A stretch of 64,000 nucleotides of DNA from Nostoc carneum NIES-2107 (lineage in GTDB: Bacteria; Cyanobacteriota; Cyanobacteriia; Cyanobacteriales; Nostocaceae). Position numbers and translations under genes: made by a program. The notes under the pieces are model-generated. The model was not told the DNA's origin and did not search any database. It saw only the letters and a program-made list of their open reading frames with translations. The DNA lies in contig AP018180.1 in the NCBI GenBank assembly GCA_002368155.1, positions 6,032,908 through 6,096,907 on the forward strand, in the 5' to 3' direction. This document shows positions 9,314 to 17,839 of the stretch, piece after piece. The stretch's first letter is position 1; every line of letters starts with the position of its first letter.

Positions 9314-10123
9314 GTGACCATTTCTGCAAAAAACTTTCCTCTTTGGGCATTTTTCTCGTTAGTAACCAACGGTCTGTTGATGTTGGCGATCGTGCTGCTC
9401 ATTTTGCAACAGCAGAGATTAACCAATATTGTTGGGGCGACTAATGCGGCTACAGTCAGCGAACCTCCGGTTGTGAAATCGGATTTAGGCCCGCGTCACC
9501 AACTTAATTATCAACAATGGTTAGACATCTTAAAAAAAGAAGCCCAAGTTTCTGCACAAAAAACTCCTCAGCATCTCACCATCTTGGCGGGAGATTCTTT
9601 GAGTTTATGGTTTCCCTCAGATTTGTTACCTGAAAACCGAGGTTGGCTCAATCAGGCAATTTCTGGAGAAACTAGTGAAGGACTATTAAAAAGATTAGAT
9701 TTATTTGATCGCACTCAGCCAAAAGAGATTTTCGTAATGATTGGTATTAATGACTTAATTCGAGGAGCTAGCGATGAGACAATTTTAGAAAATCAACAGC
9801 AAATTATTAATTATTTGCGCCGCGTGCATCCAAAAGCGCGAATTTTTGTACAGTCAATTTTGCCGCATGGGGGTGAAGAATCTACTTGGGAAAGACGAGA
9901 GAAACTTTTAGCCATTGCTAACGATCGCATTTATCATCTCAACAAACAACTGCAAATCATAGCCAAAAAGCAAGGCGTTAAATATATTGACTTATATTCA
10001 TTGTTTAGCGACCAGCAAGGCAATATGCGTCGCGAATTTACTACTGATGGTTTACACTTGAGTCCCCAAGGCTATATGATTTGGCGAACTGCATTACAGA
10101 TTTATAGTCAATCGCCATCTTAA
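9314..10123 (+). CDS. SGNH/GDSL-family hydrolase, membrane anchored
   Basis: Esterase/lipase-type serine hydrolase. An N-terminal hydrophobic segment (about residues 5-30) probably anchors it in the membrane with the catalytic domain outside. The SGNH blocks are visible in order: 'AGDSLSLWFP' with the nucleophile Ser, 'NQAISGETSEG' (block II Gly), 'MIGINDLIRG' (block III Asn), and 'DGLHLSPQGY' with the catalytic Asp/His pair near the C terminus. The start is uncertain: GTG at 9314 or TTG at 9296, both in frame; neither has a strong ribosome site. Substrate unknown. It is a single gene facing the Crp-type regulator. Confidence 0.85.
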   Translation: MTISAKNFPLWAFFSLVTNGLLMLAIVLLILQQQRLTNIVGATNAATVSEPPVVKSDLGPRHQLNYQQWLDILKKEAQVSAQKTPQHLTILAGDSLSLWFPSDLLPENRGWLNQAISGETSEGLLKRLDLFDRTQPKEIFVMIGINDLIRGASDETILENQQQIINYLRRVHPKARIFVQSILPHGGEESTWERREKLLAIANDRIYHLNKQLQIIAKKQGVKYIDLYSLFSDQQGNMRREFTTDGLHLSPQGYMIWRTALQIYSQSPS

Positions 10124-10233
10124 TTATTATCTGTAAACCAAGTTCTGAAACTGTCGCCAATTTGGAGGCGATCGCATCCTTAAATACTATTAGGTTAAGT
10201 AGGCGGGATTCTACTAAACTAATACTAATCCAG

Positions 10234-10275
10234 AAAGAATGTGACAGATAAGCAAAGGCACGGCCTTGCCGTGCC
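10234..10275. repeat. Dispersed repeat with palindromic hairpin
   Basis: AAAGAATGTGACAGATAA (10234-10251) is shared with a hairpin at 20955. It is followed by a perfect hairpin GGCACGGC-CTT-GCCGTGCC (10257-10275). It lies between the convergent ends of the hydrolase and the Crp-type gene. There is no T-run, so it looks like a repeat rather than a standard terminator. Confidence 0.65.
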
Positions 10276-10348
10276 CCTTACCAATGACAAATGACCAACG
10301 ACAAATGACAGCCTCAACCAGTTATCTTTAATTTTACCGACCTACCTA

Positions 10349-11032
10349 TTAAGCTTTGTTTGCTAAATTAATTAACTGTTTGAAGTTGACTAAATCAATA
10401 ACGTTATTTGTAGAGTCAATTTCAATCCAGGCTTTTTCATTCAGCTTTTCCATAATTTTGCTAGCTTCGTCAACACTGATTTCTGTTACCTCAGCTAAAT
10501 CTTTGATAGGAATATTAAAGATTTCTCTTCCCTGATCCGATTTTTGCCCATAGCTTTCACCCAAACTAACTAAAGTCTGAGCTAATTTGACAGCTGGTGG
10601 GGAAGAGCGCATTTGTAGGCGCAGGTTGATTTGTCGCACTCGCCTTACCATCAATTGCAGCATTCGGTGATGCAAATGTGGGTCTTTAAACAAAATTTGA
10701 ATAAAGCGTTCTCGAGAAACACTCAGCAATTTTACAGGCGACAGCGCAATCACATCAGTTGACCTAGGAGATTCATCTAAAACTGCCATTTCCCCAAAAA
10801 AATCGCCTCTTCCTAATATTGCTAGCGCTACAAAATCTTCTCCAGAAGTTCGCCGCACTTTGACCCAGCCAGAAACCACAAAATAAACTGCATTACCCCA
10901 AGCATCTTCCATTAATACAGCTCGTTCGGCTGGATACTCATGTTCAATTGCAACATTCAGCAGCCACTCCAGGGTCTGAGGATTGGCTGTACTCAGTAAT
11001 GGAAAAAGTTCGCTAAAAACCTCAGTCTGCAT
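10349..11032 (-). CDS. Crp/Fnr-family transcriptional regulator (cyanobacterial cAMP-receptor type)
   Basis: A 227-residue regulator with an N-terminal cyclic-nucleotide-binding beta roll and a C-terminal winged helix. The phosphate-binding cassette reads 'FFGEMAVLDESPRSTDV'. It keeps the Glu and the Arg-Ser pair that contact cAMP in true cAMP receptors, so cAMP binding is plausible. The DNA-binding helix region is 'IPIKDLAEVTEISVDEASKIME'. It resembles the cyanobacterial cAMP-receptor group (SYCRP1 or Anabaena CrpA) rather than NtcA. Upstream on the same strand is a PilB-like protein, 200 bp away, which is interesting because SYCRP1 is linked to pili and motility. Confidence 0.85.
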   Translation of the reverse strand: MQTEVFSELFPLLSTANPQTLEWLLNVAIEHEYPAERAVLMEDAWGNAVYFVVSGWVKVRRTSGEDFVALAILGRGDFFGEMAVLDESPRSTDVIALSPVKLLSVSRERFIQILFKDPHLHHRMLQLMVRRVRQINLRLQMRSSPPAVKLAQTLVSLGESYGQKSDQGREIFNIPIKDLAEVTEISVDEASKIMEKLNEKAWIEIDSTNNVIDLVNFKQLINLANKA

Positions 11033-11233
11033 GAAATATCTGTAAATAATTAATTCAAGAGTAAAAAATCAGTCGGTTATTATTAATTGTTAAAACCGTA
11101 ATTATTGGCAGTAATACGGTAGCAAAATCTTTACAAAATTAATGGTGAATTTTCAGAGTTTTAGCTCTGAGATTCTAGTACAACATAACAATTATGAATG
11201 CGATCGCAATCAGCAGTTTTACTGACAGACTGA

Positions 11234-12508
11234 TTACTTCACATTTTTAGGTGGTTGGTTATCACTATTAATGATGTTGAGATGTTTATCTAAATTTTCT
11301 ACCAGGTGACTCAAAGCCACAACAGCTTGTAATTGCTCAGATTGGAGGTTAGTGTTCAGGAGTAGCCTTTGTTCTAGCTCACGCAACTTTAACTTTAATT
11401 GTTGGGTCATTACCAAGGTGTCATGGCTCAGATGATTTAACTGTTGTTGTTGATAGAACTTTAATGCGGCTCCTCTAAGTACTTGTAGTGTTGCTTCTTC
11501 ACCATAAAGTCCTGGCATAATTCGCAAGCGTAACAACAAACTATTACGTTGATATAGCAATTCTTTCTCTACCTGTTTGGGTTCTGCAAGTGTGGTTACA
11601 GGTAAATCAGCAAATAGCTTTAATTCATTGATCACTTCTTGGAAAACAGAGATAGGTAGATTTTCGATTACAGATTGCAATACTCCATTATCACTCCAGA
11701 GTATTCTGCCTTGATCGTGCTGTCTTTCCAAATACAAGCGACCAATACCTCCCACCAAGACTCTTGCTAATAATTCTTCTAATAATTTCCTTGGTGTTAA
11801 TGTTGCCAATACATCCAGGGGAGTTAATATATCTGGAATTTCCATTGACGCAGTATTTAAATTGCTTGGAAGTCTTCCCTGGGGAGTATCCCTGAATTTG
11901 CTCTGTACAGTAGAGATAGCATTATTGTTTCCAGATATATTGTTAGTATTGGGGATGGTTAACAAATCTGTTTGTGAATCAATAGGTAATAAAACATCTG
12001 TTTGCTCCTCAACAAATGTTACCTCCTGGTCAAATTCACTTGAGGTTTTGGCTGAAGATTTCTCATCATCCACAATATTAACTTCCTGTTTTTCTGATGT
12101 AGAGTCTACTTTTGGCTGCAGCTTTTCTTCGCTATTTGATTGGGATGTATTCTTTTCGCGGAGGTAAGCTGAAAGAATAGTCCGGTGAATACTGCTAGCA
12201 ATTGGCTTAGGCACCATTGTGCAATTAATATAAGCCAAAATACGACTGACGTAATTTAAGGCTTCTTTATCATGGGGATTCACAATCCCCACTAACAGCT
12301 TTTTGTCCTTTAACCCTAACGGTACAATTTGGTGGTGAAGGCAAGCTTCTAACGACAAAAAACGATCAATTAGCGAGAAGATTTGCTCGCGAGAGGTAGG
12401 TGGTTCCCTTGAGGTATCCGATTCTGGCTCCCCTGAAAGTGGAATTGCAACTGGCCTATGCAACTCAATTTCATCGTTATCAGTTAGTTTGCCTTCTGAA
12501 GACAACAT
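11234..12508 (-). CDS. PilB/GspE N-domain-like protein lacking the ATPase domain
   Basis: A 424-residue soluble protein. Residues about 40-115 resemble the N-terminal domain of type II secretion/type IV pilus assembly ATPases ('LEACLHHQIVPLGLKDKKLLVGIVNP'). A Ser/Thr/Asp-rich linker (about 120-225) follows. A second region (about 230-350) is like the N2 part of PilB ('GGIGRLYLERQ...GRILWSDNGVLQSV'). No Walker A or B motif is present, so it is not an assembly ATPase. The C-terminal 60 residues look coiled-coil. A regulatory or adaptor role with pilus proteins is inferred from homology only. Confidence 0.6.
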   Translation of the reverse strand: MLSSEGKLTDNDEIELHRPVAIPLSGEPESDTSREPPTSREQIFSLIDRFLSLEACLHHQIVPLGLKDKKLLVGIVNPHDKEALNYVSRILAYINCTMVPKPIASSIHRTILSAYLREKNTSQSNSEEKLQPKVDSTSEKQEVNIVDDEKSSAKTSSEFDQEVTFVEEQTDVLLPIDSQTDLLTIPNTNNISGNNNAISTVQSKFRDTPQGRLPSNLNTASMEIPDILTPLDVLATLTPRKLLEELLARVLVGGIGRLYLERQHDQGRILWSDNGVLQSVIENLPISVFQEVINELKLFADLPVTTLAEPKQVEKELLYQRNSLLLRLRIMPGLYGEEATLQVLRGAALKFYQQQQLNHLSHDTLVMTQQLKLKLRELEQRLLLNTNLQSEQLQAVVALSHLVENLDKHLNIINSDNQPPKNVK

Positions 12509-13400
12509 ATGTTTACTTACTCATGTATTACTTCGTATTTGCTCTTAGTATTCCACCAAAGCAACTGTGACACTCACAGAGAATCTTATTTATAGCTAAA
12601 AACTGATCGTTAAGCCTATAAAGGAGCAAAAGCGAGGGTTTTCAATTTTCTGCTCACACAGCAAAATCAAATAGCAATCCAGTTTAATTGGGAAAAATAC
12701 TGGCGTAAGAAGAGACAGGAAATAGGCGAAGCTGTGCAGGATTTTTTGCAAGATACTGCCTTGGAGTTAGCCTCTGGTAGATATGGGGGTTTCTACACCA
12801 GTGGCGACAACGGGAAAACCCCCTGCAACGCAGTAGCTCCTCATGAGTGATTGCTGCTCACCTAGCGTCACCTGAGGACTTACCCGTTCAAGGTACTGCA
12901 AAGCAAAACCCTTACCTCTACGGCGAAGCAAGCTCCATATCACATTTCTAGAAGGAGCCGGTAAACATTCCTGCAGGGTAAGGGAACAGGGAAGAAGGAA
13001 TAAAGCCATATCAAGTTTTCTTTCAAAAATCAAATACGATACCCGTATTGCAATATAGGAATTTAGTAGAACTACTTACTGCTGGAGGGAGAACTTAAAA
13101 AATTATGACAAACTTTTAAACTGGGATTGGTGGATTACTAGTATTATTGTGCCTCTAATTTAGTAGTAACTAACAATACTTGGTTAGTTTATGACAACAT
13201 AAATTAAATACTAATCTTTTTAAAGAAATATCTAGGATTCTGGATTGGGGATAAATCCCAAATCCAATATTGTAAACTCCAAAAGCTCAATGTGATAATA
13301 CTGAATATTAGGGCATTTAGTTCGTATAAATATAGCTACATTCTCTAAGTAATCAATTTTAGTACATAAAGCTATATACCAAGCTTATGTCTAAAATTTG
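12509..13400. other. Gene-poor region with dispersed repeats
   Basis: This 892-bp gap holds no convincing gene. Positions about 12780-12990 carry a dispersed element of the type '..ACAACGGGAAAACCCCCTGCAACGCAGTAGCTCC', related to the one at 38588-38635. An open frame at 12767-13033 is formed by this repeat and is not accepted as a gene. Confidence 0.55.
12785..12842. repeat. Dispersed GCAACGCAGT(A/G)GCTCC hairpin repeat, copy 1
   Basis: Related over about 45 bp to 38590-38632: both read CCA(C/G)T(T/G)GC(T/G)ACAACGG, an A/G-rich part, then CCCC/TCCGCAACGCAGT(A/G)GCTCC. The ends can pair to form an imperfect hairpin. Confidence 0.55.
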
Positions 13401-14327
13401 TTACTCTTGAGTTCTTAAAGTCTGGGCTACAAGATAGACTTTGCCCCATTCACCCATCACTTGATGGGTTTTGAGTTTTAATTGTGTAGCTATGGCTTCA
13501 ATGGAGTTACCCGCTTTGCGTAAATCTAAAATTTGCCTCCCTAGTTCGGTCAATTGTTCATAGAGTTGTTGCCATTGGTTTTGCGTCAAACCCAAGTTGT
13601 TCTCCTGCAAGGAAATTCCTAACCAATTATCCACTAATTCTGGTTTTCCTTTGAGAGCAAAAACCCGTACAGCGTGATAGCTGATTTTTTCTCGCAGTCG
13701 GTAAACCTCCTTAATCTGCTTACCCAGTTTCTTGGCGATTTCTTCTTGAGGCTTACCTTGCAAATACAGCCGCAGCCACTCTACCGCTTCTTCTCCCAGA
13801 TTTTCTTGTAGATAGGCTTCAAATTCTTGCTGTACTGTCTGCCTCAGAACAAGTTGTTCTTCTTGTTCCTGTGCCTCTTGATATTCTGCGATCGCTTGGC
13901 TATCAACCAAGTTGACCCGGTTATCATTGTCATCGGTGAGAATTTCTTCCGAAACTAGCCTAATCAAGTCACTGCTGGGTACTTGAGTTAAGCCACCACG
14001 TTGAGTCCGTCGTAGATAGTTGACAAAACGGTAAACCAGAAGCGGTTGATTGCGTACTGGTCGCAAGCAATATTCTTCGATGCTGGCAAATAGTAATGTA
14101 TCTCGCAGTCGGCGATCGCTAGTAATTTCTGCAATCGTTGCCATTTGGTCTTGGATGTAAGTATCGCTTTGTAGCAATTCCTGAAGTACTTCTTGTAGTA
14201 CATCGATGACGCTACGTTGGCGATCGCGGCTTAAAGACACCCAAGTCTGAATTTTATTCCGCAATGTCATTAAACTCGCCAACCGCGCTGTCAGGTGGCG
14301 ATAAGCACGTTCTCTTCCTACTCCCAA
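13401..14327 (-). CDS. HetZ-related protein, C-terminal part (gene split by in-frame TAG)
   Basis: The 308 residues downstream of an in-frame TAG at 14328-14330. The C-terminal part ('ENNLGLTQNQWQQL...ILDLRKAGNSIEAIATQLKL') closely resembles the C terminus of HetZ, a heterocyst-development DNA-binding protein ('NLGLTPQQWQ..., LHLKQQGKADEEIAQTLG'). A sigma-factor-like helix-turn-helix ('GKPQEEIAKKLGKQIKEVYRLREKI') lies near residues 190-220. The frame continues directly upstream of the TAG into 14328-14597, so both parts are one gene interrupted by a single nonsense codon. A separate start here would need TTG at 14325-14327 directly after the stop. HetZ-like identity is fairly sure; the role is inferred. 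Confidence 0.75.
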   Translation of the reverse strand: MGVGRERAYRHLTARLASLMTLRNKIQTWVSLSRDRQRSVIDVLQEVLQELLQSDTYIQDQMATIAEITSDRRLRDTLLFASIEEYCLRPVRNQPLLVYRFVNYLRRTQRGGLTQVPSSDLIRLVSEEILTDDNDNRVNLVDSQAIAEYQEAQEQEEQLVLRQTVQQEFEAYLQENLGEEAVEWLRLYLQGKPQEEIAKKLGKQIKEVYRLREKISYHAVRVFALKGKPELVDNWLGISLQENNLGLTQNQWQQLYEQLTELGRQILDLRKAGNSIEAIATQLKLKTHQVMGEWGKVYLVAQTLRTQE

Positions 14328-14597
14328 CTAACGTTGCTGCAAAATCCGATATCGATATTCCATTGCTTGCTTTGCAATCTCTAGTTCCTTCGGGTTCAAC
14401 AGATCTAAGCGTTGGGAATCACGTCCTAAGAGCCACAGAACAATACTTTCTCTGGTGGCTGCGCTTTGTTCTGGACAATCCGCCAATAGACGAGTTCGCC
14501 AATATTGCGCTAGTTTTTCTGCTTCCGTTACCATAGCGAGATTGCGCTCCTCAAAACCCTGCTTTAAAGTTTGCATCACAACCCCCATTTGTCGCAC
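14328..14597 (-). CDS. HetZ-related protein, N-terminal part (ends at in-frame TAG)
   Basis: Eighty-nine residues in the same frame as the HetZ-related fragment downstream, ending 'YRYRILQQR' at TAG 14328-14330. The next codons continue as 'LGVGRERAYRHL', so the protein context reads smoothly across the stop. Helical, soluble, no known motif alone. Likely starts are ATG 14576, ATG 14588 or GTG 14597. Either the gene is a recent pseudogene, the TAG is a sequence error, or the codon is read through; the sequence alone cannot decide. Confidence 0.7.
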   Translation of the reverse strand: MRQMGVVMQTLKQGFEERNLAMVTEAEKLAQYWRTRLLADCPEQSAATRESIVLWLLGRDSQRLDLLNPKELEIAKQAMEYRYRILQQR

Positions 14598-15997
14598 TTA
14601 ACTTAATGTATTGGCAGCTGCCCCTCATTTCATCCTTATGATGAAAAATTTTAGTGATCCATTGTTATTTACGTCTGGAAGGACTCAAGTTATGCAAAAT
14701 TATCTGGTGCTAGTTTAAACCTTTAAGCTGCAAGTCTTATAAACTCGACTATTTAAGGCATTTATCTCAAATTTGGAAATTTTAAATTTTTGTAAACCTT
14801 ATGTCTTAGCGACTCAAAGAAAGCAACCTGCACAGCTAATGTCAAATCGGATACACTCTTGCTGTGTAAGATTTGAAAAAGGCTGACATTTTGTACCTGA
14901 TTCAGAGGAGCGAAGATAATTCACCTCCATCCAGACGTAGTTTTATGGCTATAAGTTTCGCCGTTTAGGAGTTGCTTTGTGGGAATATAAGCATTTTTTA
15001 ATTCCCATCAACATTGGTGCCACCTTTTTTTGGCTAAAGACAAGATGTACGACATCATTTTGAAAATTCCACTGCAAATTTCATAGTACCCATCAGGGTA
15101 CTATCTTGATCTATTATCTTCAACGCTGGCATGAAATGGAAATTTTATCTAGGCTCAAGAAAAACACGGCATTATGCAAGCAGAGATTACGTTTTATGTC
15201 AATGAGGTTATGAAAATCTCTGCCTCCCAGTTTTCAGACCTATTGTTAAGGGATTTCACCCACTATTAAAGGACTTTAGCTTAGAAACTATAAAATTCTG
15301 GCTTTTTAAGCTTGGTGATGAGCTTCAGAACGGTTATCTATTTATAATTATTATGATCAATTGATAATTTATCTATCTTTAGATAGTTACCAAACTCAAT
15401 ATGCCTACAAGCAACAGATTTGTGGATGATGCTATGCCCCTAGTCACGCCATTAATTGAGTTTACATTCCTTGGCTAACGTTTAATTTGCTGGACTTGGT
15501 TGCGAAGGGATTGAACTTATTTCTCAAAAACAAGGTAAAACAGACAAAATAAGCAGGAGGAAAGGGAAAAATAAGAGAATTGAACTTTTTGATTCTATTC
15601 ATAGCCAGTATTGCATCACCTATGCAGTTGCTCCTAAAAAACTGCTGCTAACTACCGAAGTTTAGTATTTACTATTTTCAGCTTTGATTGTTAACCTAGT
15701 CATTCATACATAGATATAGGCACTAATCTAGTCTTGCTCTAGTAAAGCCTACTATAAATTTACTCTTCAGGACTTTTAACTAAAAAATATCCGCTGTCTA
15801 GGCAGGTGAACAAGAGGAGGAATCTGAATCATCGTTTTTGCACTCAAAATTGAATAATTCAATTTCTGGAATTTACTGAAGTAAGGCAAAACGAACGTAC
15901 CAGAAGGCATTGTCCAAAGCTAAAGCATGAAAGTCTCTCTTAGCTAGCCCCTAGCTCTTAGTTACTAGCCCCTATTTTTCAGACAGAGTTTAGTTAA
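14598..15997. other. Long region without a protein gene (1.4 kb)
   Basis: No convincing gene is seen on either strand. It contains a perfect inverted repeat (15083-15104), AT-rich stretches, and a 31-codon open frame at about 15175-15270 starting MQAEITFYV, with no support beyond the frame. It probably holds the upstream regions of the HetZ-related gene and the hybrid kinase, and might encode small RNAs. Confidence 0.4.
15083..15104. repeat. Perfect inverted repeat ATAGTACCC-ATCA-GGGTACTAT
   Basis: Nine-base arms with a 4-base loop inside the long gene-free region. There is no T-run on either side, so an operator or an RNA hairpin is more likely than a terminator. Confidence 0.6.
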
Positions 15998-17338
15998 ATG
16001 AATTTAAATAACAAAAACGATTATAAAGGTAATATTTTGGTGGTAGATGATACCCCAAATAACTTGCGGCTTTTATCAGCAATGTTAACATCTCAAGGTT
16101 ATGAAGTCCGCAAAGCTTTAAATGGCAAAATGGCACTGACTGCTTGTCGAGTCGTTTTGCCAGATGTCATTCTCCTTGATATTAATATGCCAGAAATGGA
16201 TGGATATCAAGTTTGTCAAGAACTGAAAAGCGATCGCGTGACTGCTGAGGTGCCAGTAATTTTTATTAGTGCCCTTGATGATGTGTTAGATAAAGTCAAA
16301 GCTTTTGAGGTCGGAGGCGTTGATTACATTACCAAACCGTTTCATGGCGCAGAAGTGATATCCCGAATTGAAAATCAAATTAATTTGAGATTGTTTCAAA
16401 TTCAAATTCAAGAAAAAAATAATTTATTGCAAGATGCGCTTGATAGTCTGAAAGCAGTCCAAGTCCAACAAATTCAAAATGAAAAGATGGTAGCACTTGG
16501 ACAATTAGTAGCTGGGATTGCCCATGAAGTTAATAATCCCATTAGTTTTATCTATGGTAATCTCCAATACGCTGGAGAATATATACAAGATTTAGTAAAC
16601 ATCATTGCCGCATATCAACAAGAATATCCCCAGCCCACAACCAAAATAGAAAAAATAGTTAAAGAAGTAGATTTAAATTTTGTCACTAAGGATCTGCAAA
16701 CTTTGATGGGTGCTATGTACAGAGGTGCAGATCGTATCCGAGAAATAGTGATCGCACTACAAAACTTCTCCAGGCATGACGAAGCGCTGATGAAGCAGGT
16801 CAATATTCATGAAGGCATTGATAGCGCTTTAGTCATGCTACAGCATCGACTCCGGGAAACAACACATCGTCCAGCGATTGCTATACTAAAAGAGTATGGA
16901 AGCTTACCATTAGTTACCTGCTATGCCAGTGAGCTAAATCAAGTCTTTATGCATTTGCTGAATAATGCCATCGATGCATTAGATCAGTCAGCCATTAATA
17001 GTCAAACAAGAGATAGTCAACAAAATGAGCATTGTCCTAACGCCTCCTTGTTAATTCAAAATCCCCAAATTCACATTCGTACAGAGTTAACAGAGGCCAA
17101 TACAGTCAAGATTGCGATCGCGGATAATGGTTTAGGAATAGAAGATTCGTTGCAATCGAGTCTATTTAATCCATTTTTTACCACCAAACCCGTAGGCCAA
17201 GGCAGTGGATTAGGGTTATCAATTAGCTATCAGATTGTCGTGCAAAAGCATCGAGGCAAGATAGCTTGTTTCTCCTCGCCAAGAGAAGGAGCAGAATTTG
17301 TGATTGAAATTCCTTTAGAACAACCAGAATATTCGTAA
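15998..17338 (+). CDS. Response-regulator/histidine kinase hybrid
   Basis: A cytosolic two-component protein of 446 residues. It has an N-terminal receiver domain (residues 12-130; phosphoacceptor Asp61 in 'VILLDINMPEMDG', Lys113 in 'ITKPF'), a coiled coil (130-165), then a HisKA domain with His176 in 'VAGIAHEVNNP' and an HATPase domain with 'DNGLGIEDS' and 'GQGSGLGLSIS'. The receiver-first layout means another kinase may phosphorylate it and tune its own kinase activity. No membrane segment is seen. It stands alone after 1.4 kb of gene-free DNA. Input signal unknown. Confidence 0.92.
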   Translation: MNLNNKNDYKGNILVVDDTPNNLRLLSAMLTSQGYEVRKALNGKMALTACRVVLPDVILLDINMPEMDGYQVCQELKSDRVTAEVPVIFISALDDVLDKVKAFEVGGVDYITKPFHGAEVISRIENQINLRLFQIQIQEKNNLLQDALDSLKAVQVQQIQNEKMVALGQLVAGIAHEVNNPISFIYGNLQYAGEYIQDLVNIIAAYQQEYPQPTTKIEKIVKEVDLNFVTKDLQTLMGAMYRGADRIREIVIALQNFSRHDEALMKQVNIHEGIDSALVMLQHRLRETTHRPAIAILKEYGSLPLVTCYASELNQVFMHLLNNAIDALDQSAINSQTRDSQQNEHCPNASLLIQNPQIHIRTELTEANTVKIAIADNGLGIEDSLQSSLFNPFFTTKPVGQGSGLGLSISYQIVVQKHRGKIACFSSPREGAEFVIEIPLEQPEYS

Positions 17339-17341
17339 GGG

Positions 17342-17470
17342 TGTTTGTCATTTGTCATTTGTCATTTGTCATTTGTCATTGGGTATCTGGTAATGGGTAA
17401 TCAGATTTTCTTCCCCAATCCCTAGTCCCTAATCCCCAATCCCCAATCCCTAGTCCCTAATCCCCATTAC
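17342..17470. repeat. STRR tracts (TCATTTG and CCCCTAAT/CCCCAAT units)
   Basis: TCATTTG heptamers (about 17349-17380) followed by CCCTAGT/CCCTAAT/CCCCAAT heptamers. Together with the MITE-like element they fill the gap between the hybrid kinase and ldpA. Confidence 0.8.
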
Positions 17471-17499
17471 CCCTTATCCCCAGAGGGGGCCCCGAGTTC

Positions 17500-17739
17500 C
17501 TGACAGGTGTAGGTTTTTTGCATGGGCATGAGTCCATACTTGAAAATCAACGTTTTGAACTCTCTCAAAACTTCACTTTTCAATTGTCCAATGATTGGAA
17601 CACTTGAATCATCGTTCGAGAAGTCGGTCAAAAATTATGGATTCATACACAACACACCTTTTTAAGATTCATCATCCTACATATTGACCACGCAATCATC
17701 AGGGTTTTACCCTTCGTGTAAAATACCTACACCTGTCAG
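17500..17739. mobile_element. MITE-like non-autonomous element, 240 bp
   Basis: Terminal inverted repeats CTGACAGGTGTAGGT at 17500-17514 and its exact reverse complement at 17725-17739, extendable to 20 bp with one mismatch. The element is flanked by perfect 11-bp direct repeats GCCCCGAGTTC (17489-17499 and 17740-17750), a clear target-site duplication. The 210-bp interior has no credible reading frame. This is the layout of a miniature inverted-repeat element moved by a transposase encoded elsewhere; the parent family is not identified. It lies about 100 bp upstream of ldpA. Confidence 0.88.
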
Positions 17740-17839
17740 GCCCCGAGTTCCCCAGTCCCCAAATAAAAATATAAGGAAATCGCGACTTTTTACCTATAAG
17801 GGACTACATTTTTTAGTCCCGTAAAAGCATAATAGAAGT

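Noticed and set aside
12767-13033. Open frame of 88 codons on the minus strand
   Set aside because: It is built on a dispersed repeat (GCAACGCAGTAGCTCC type), with no domain and poor codon pattern.
15480-15540. Possible tRNA-like piece (GGGATTGAAC)
   Set aside because: No matching acceptor, D or anticodon arms around it; no tRNA found in the window.
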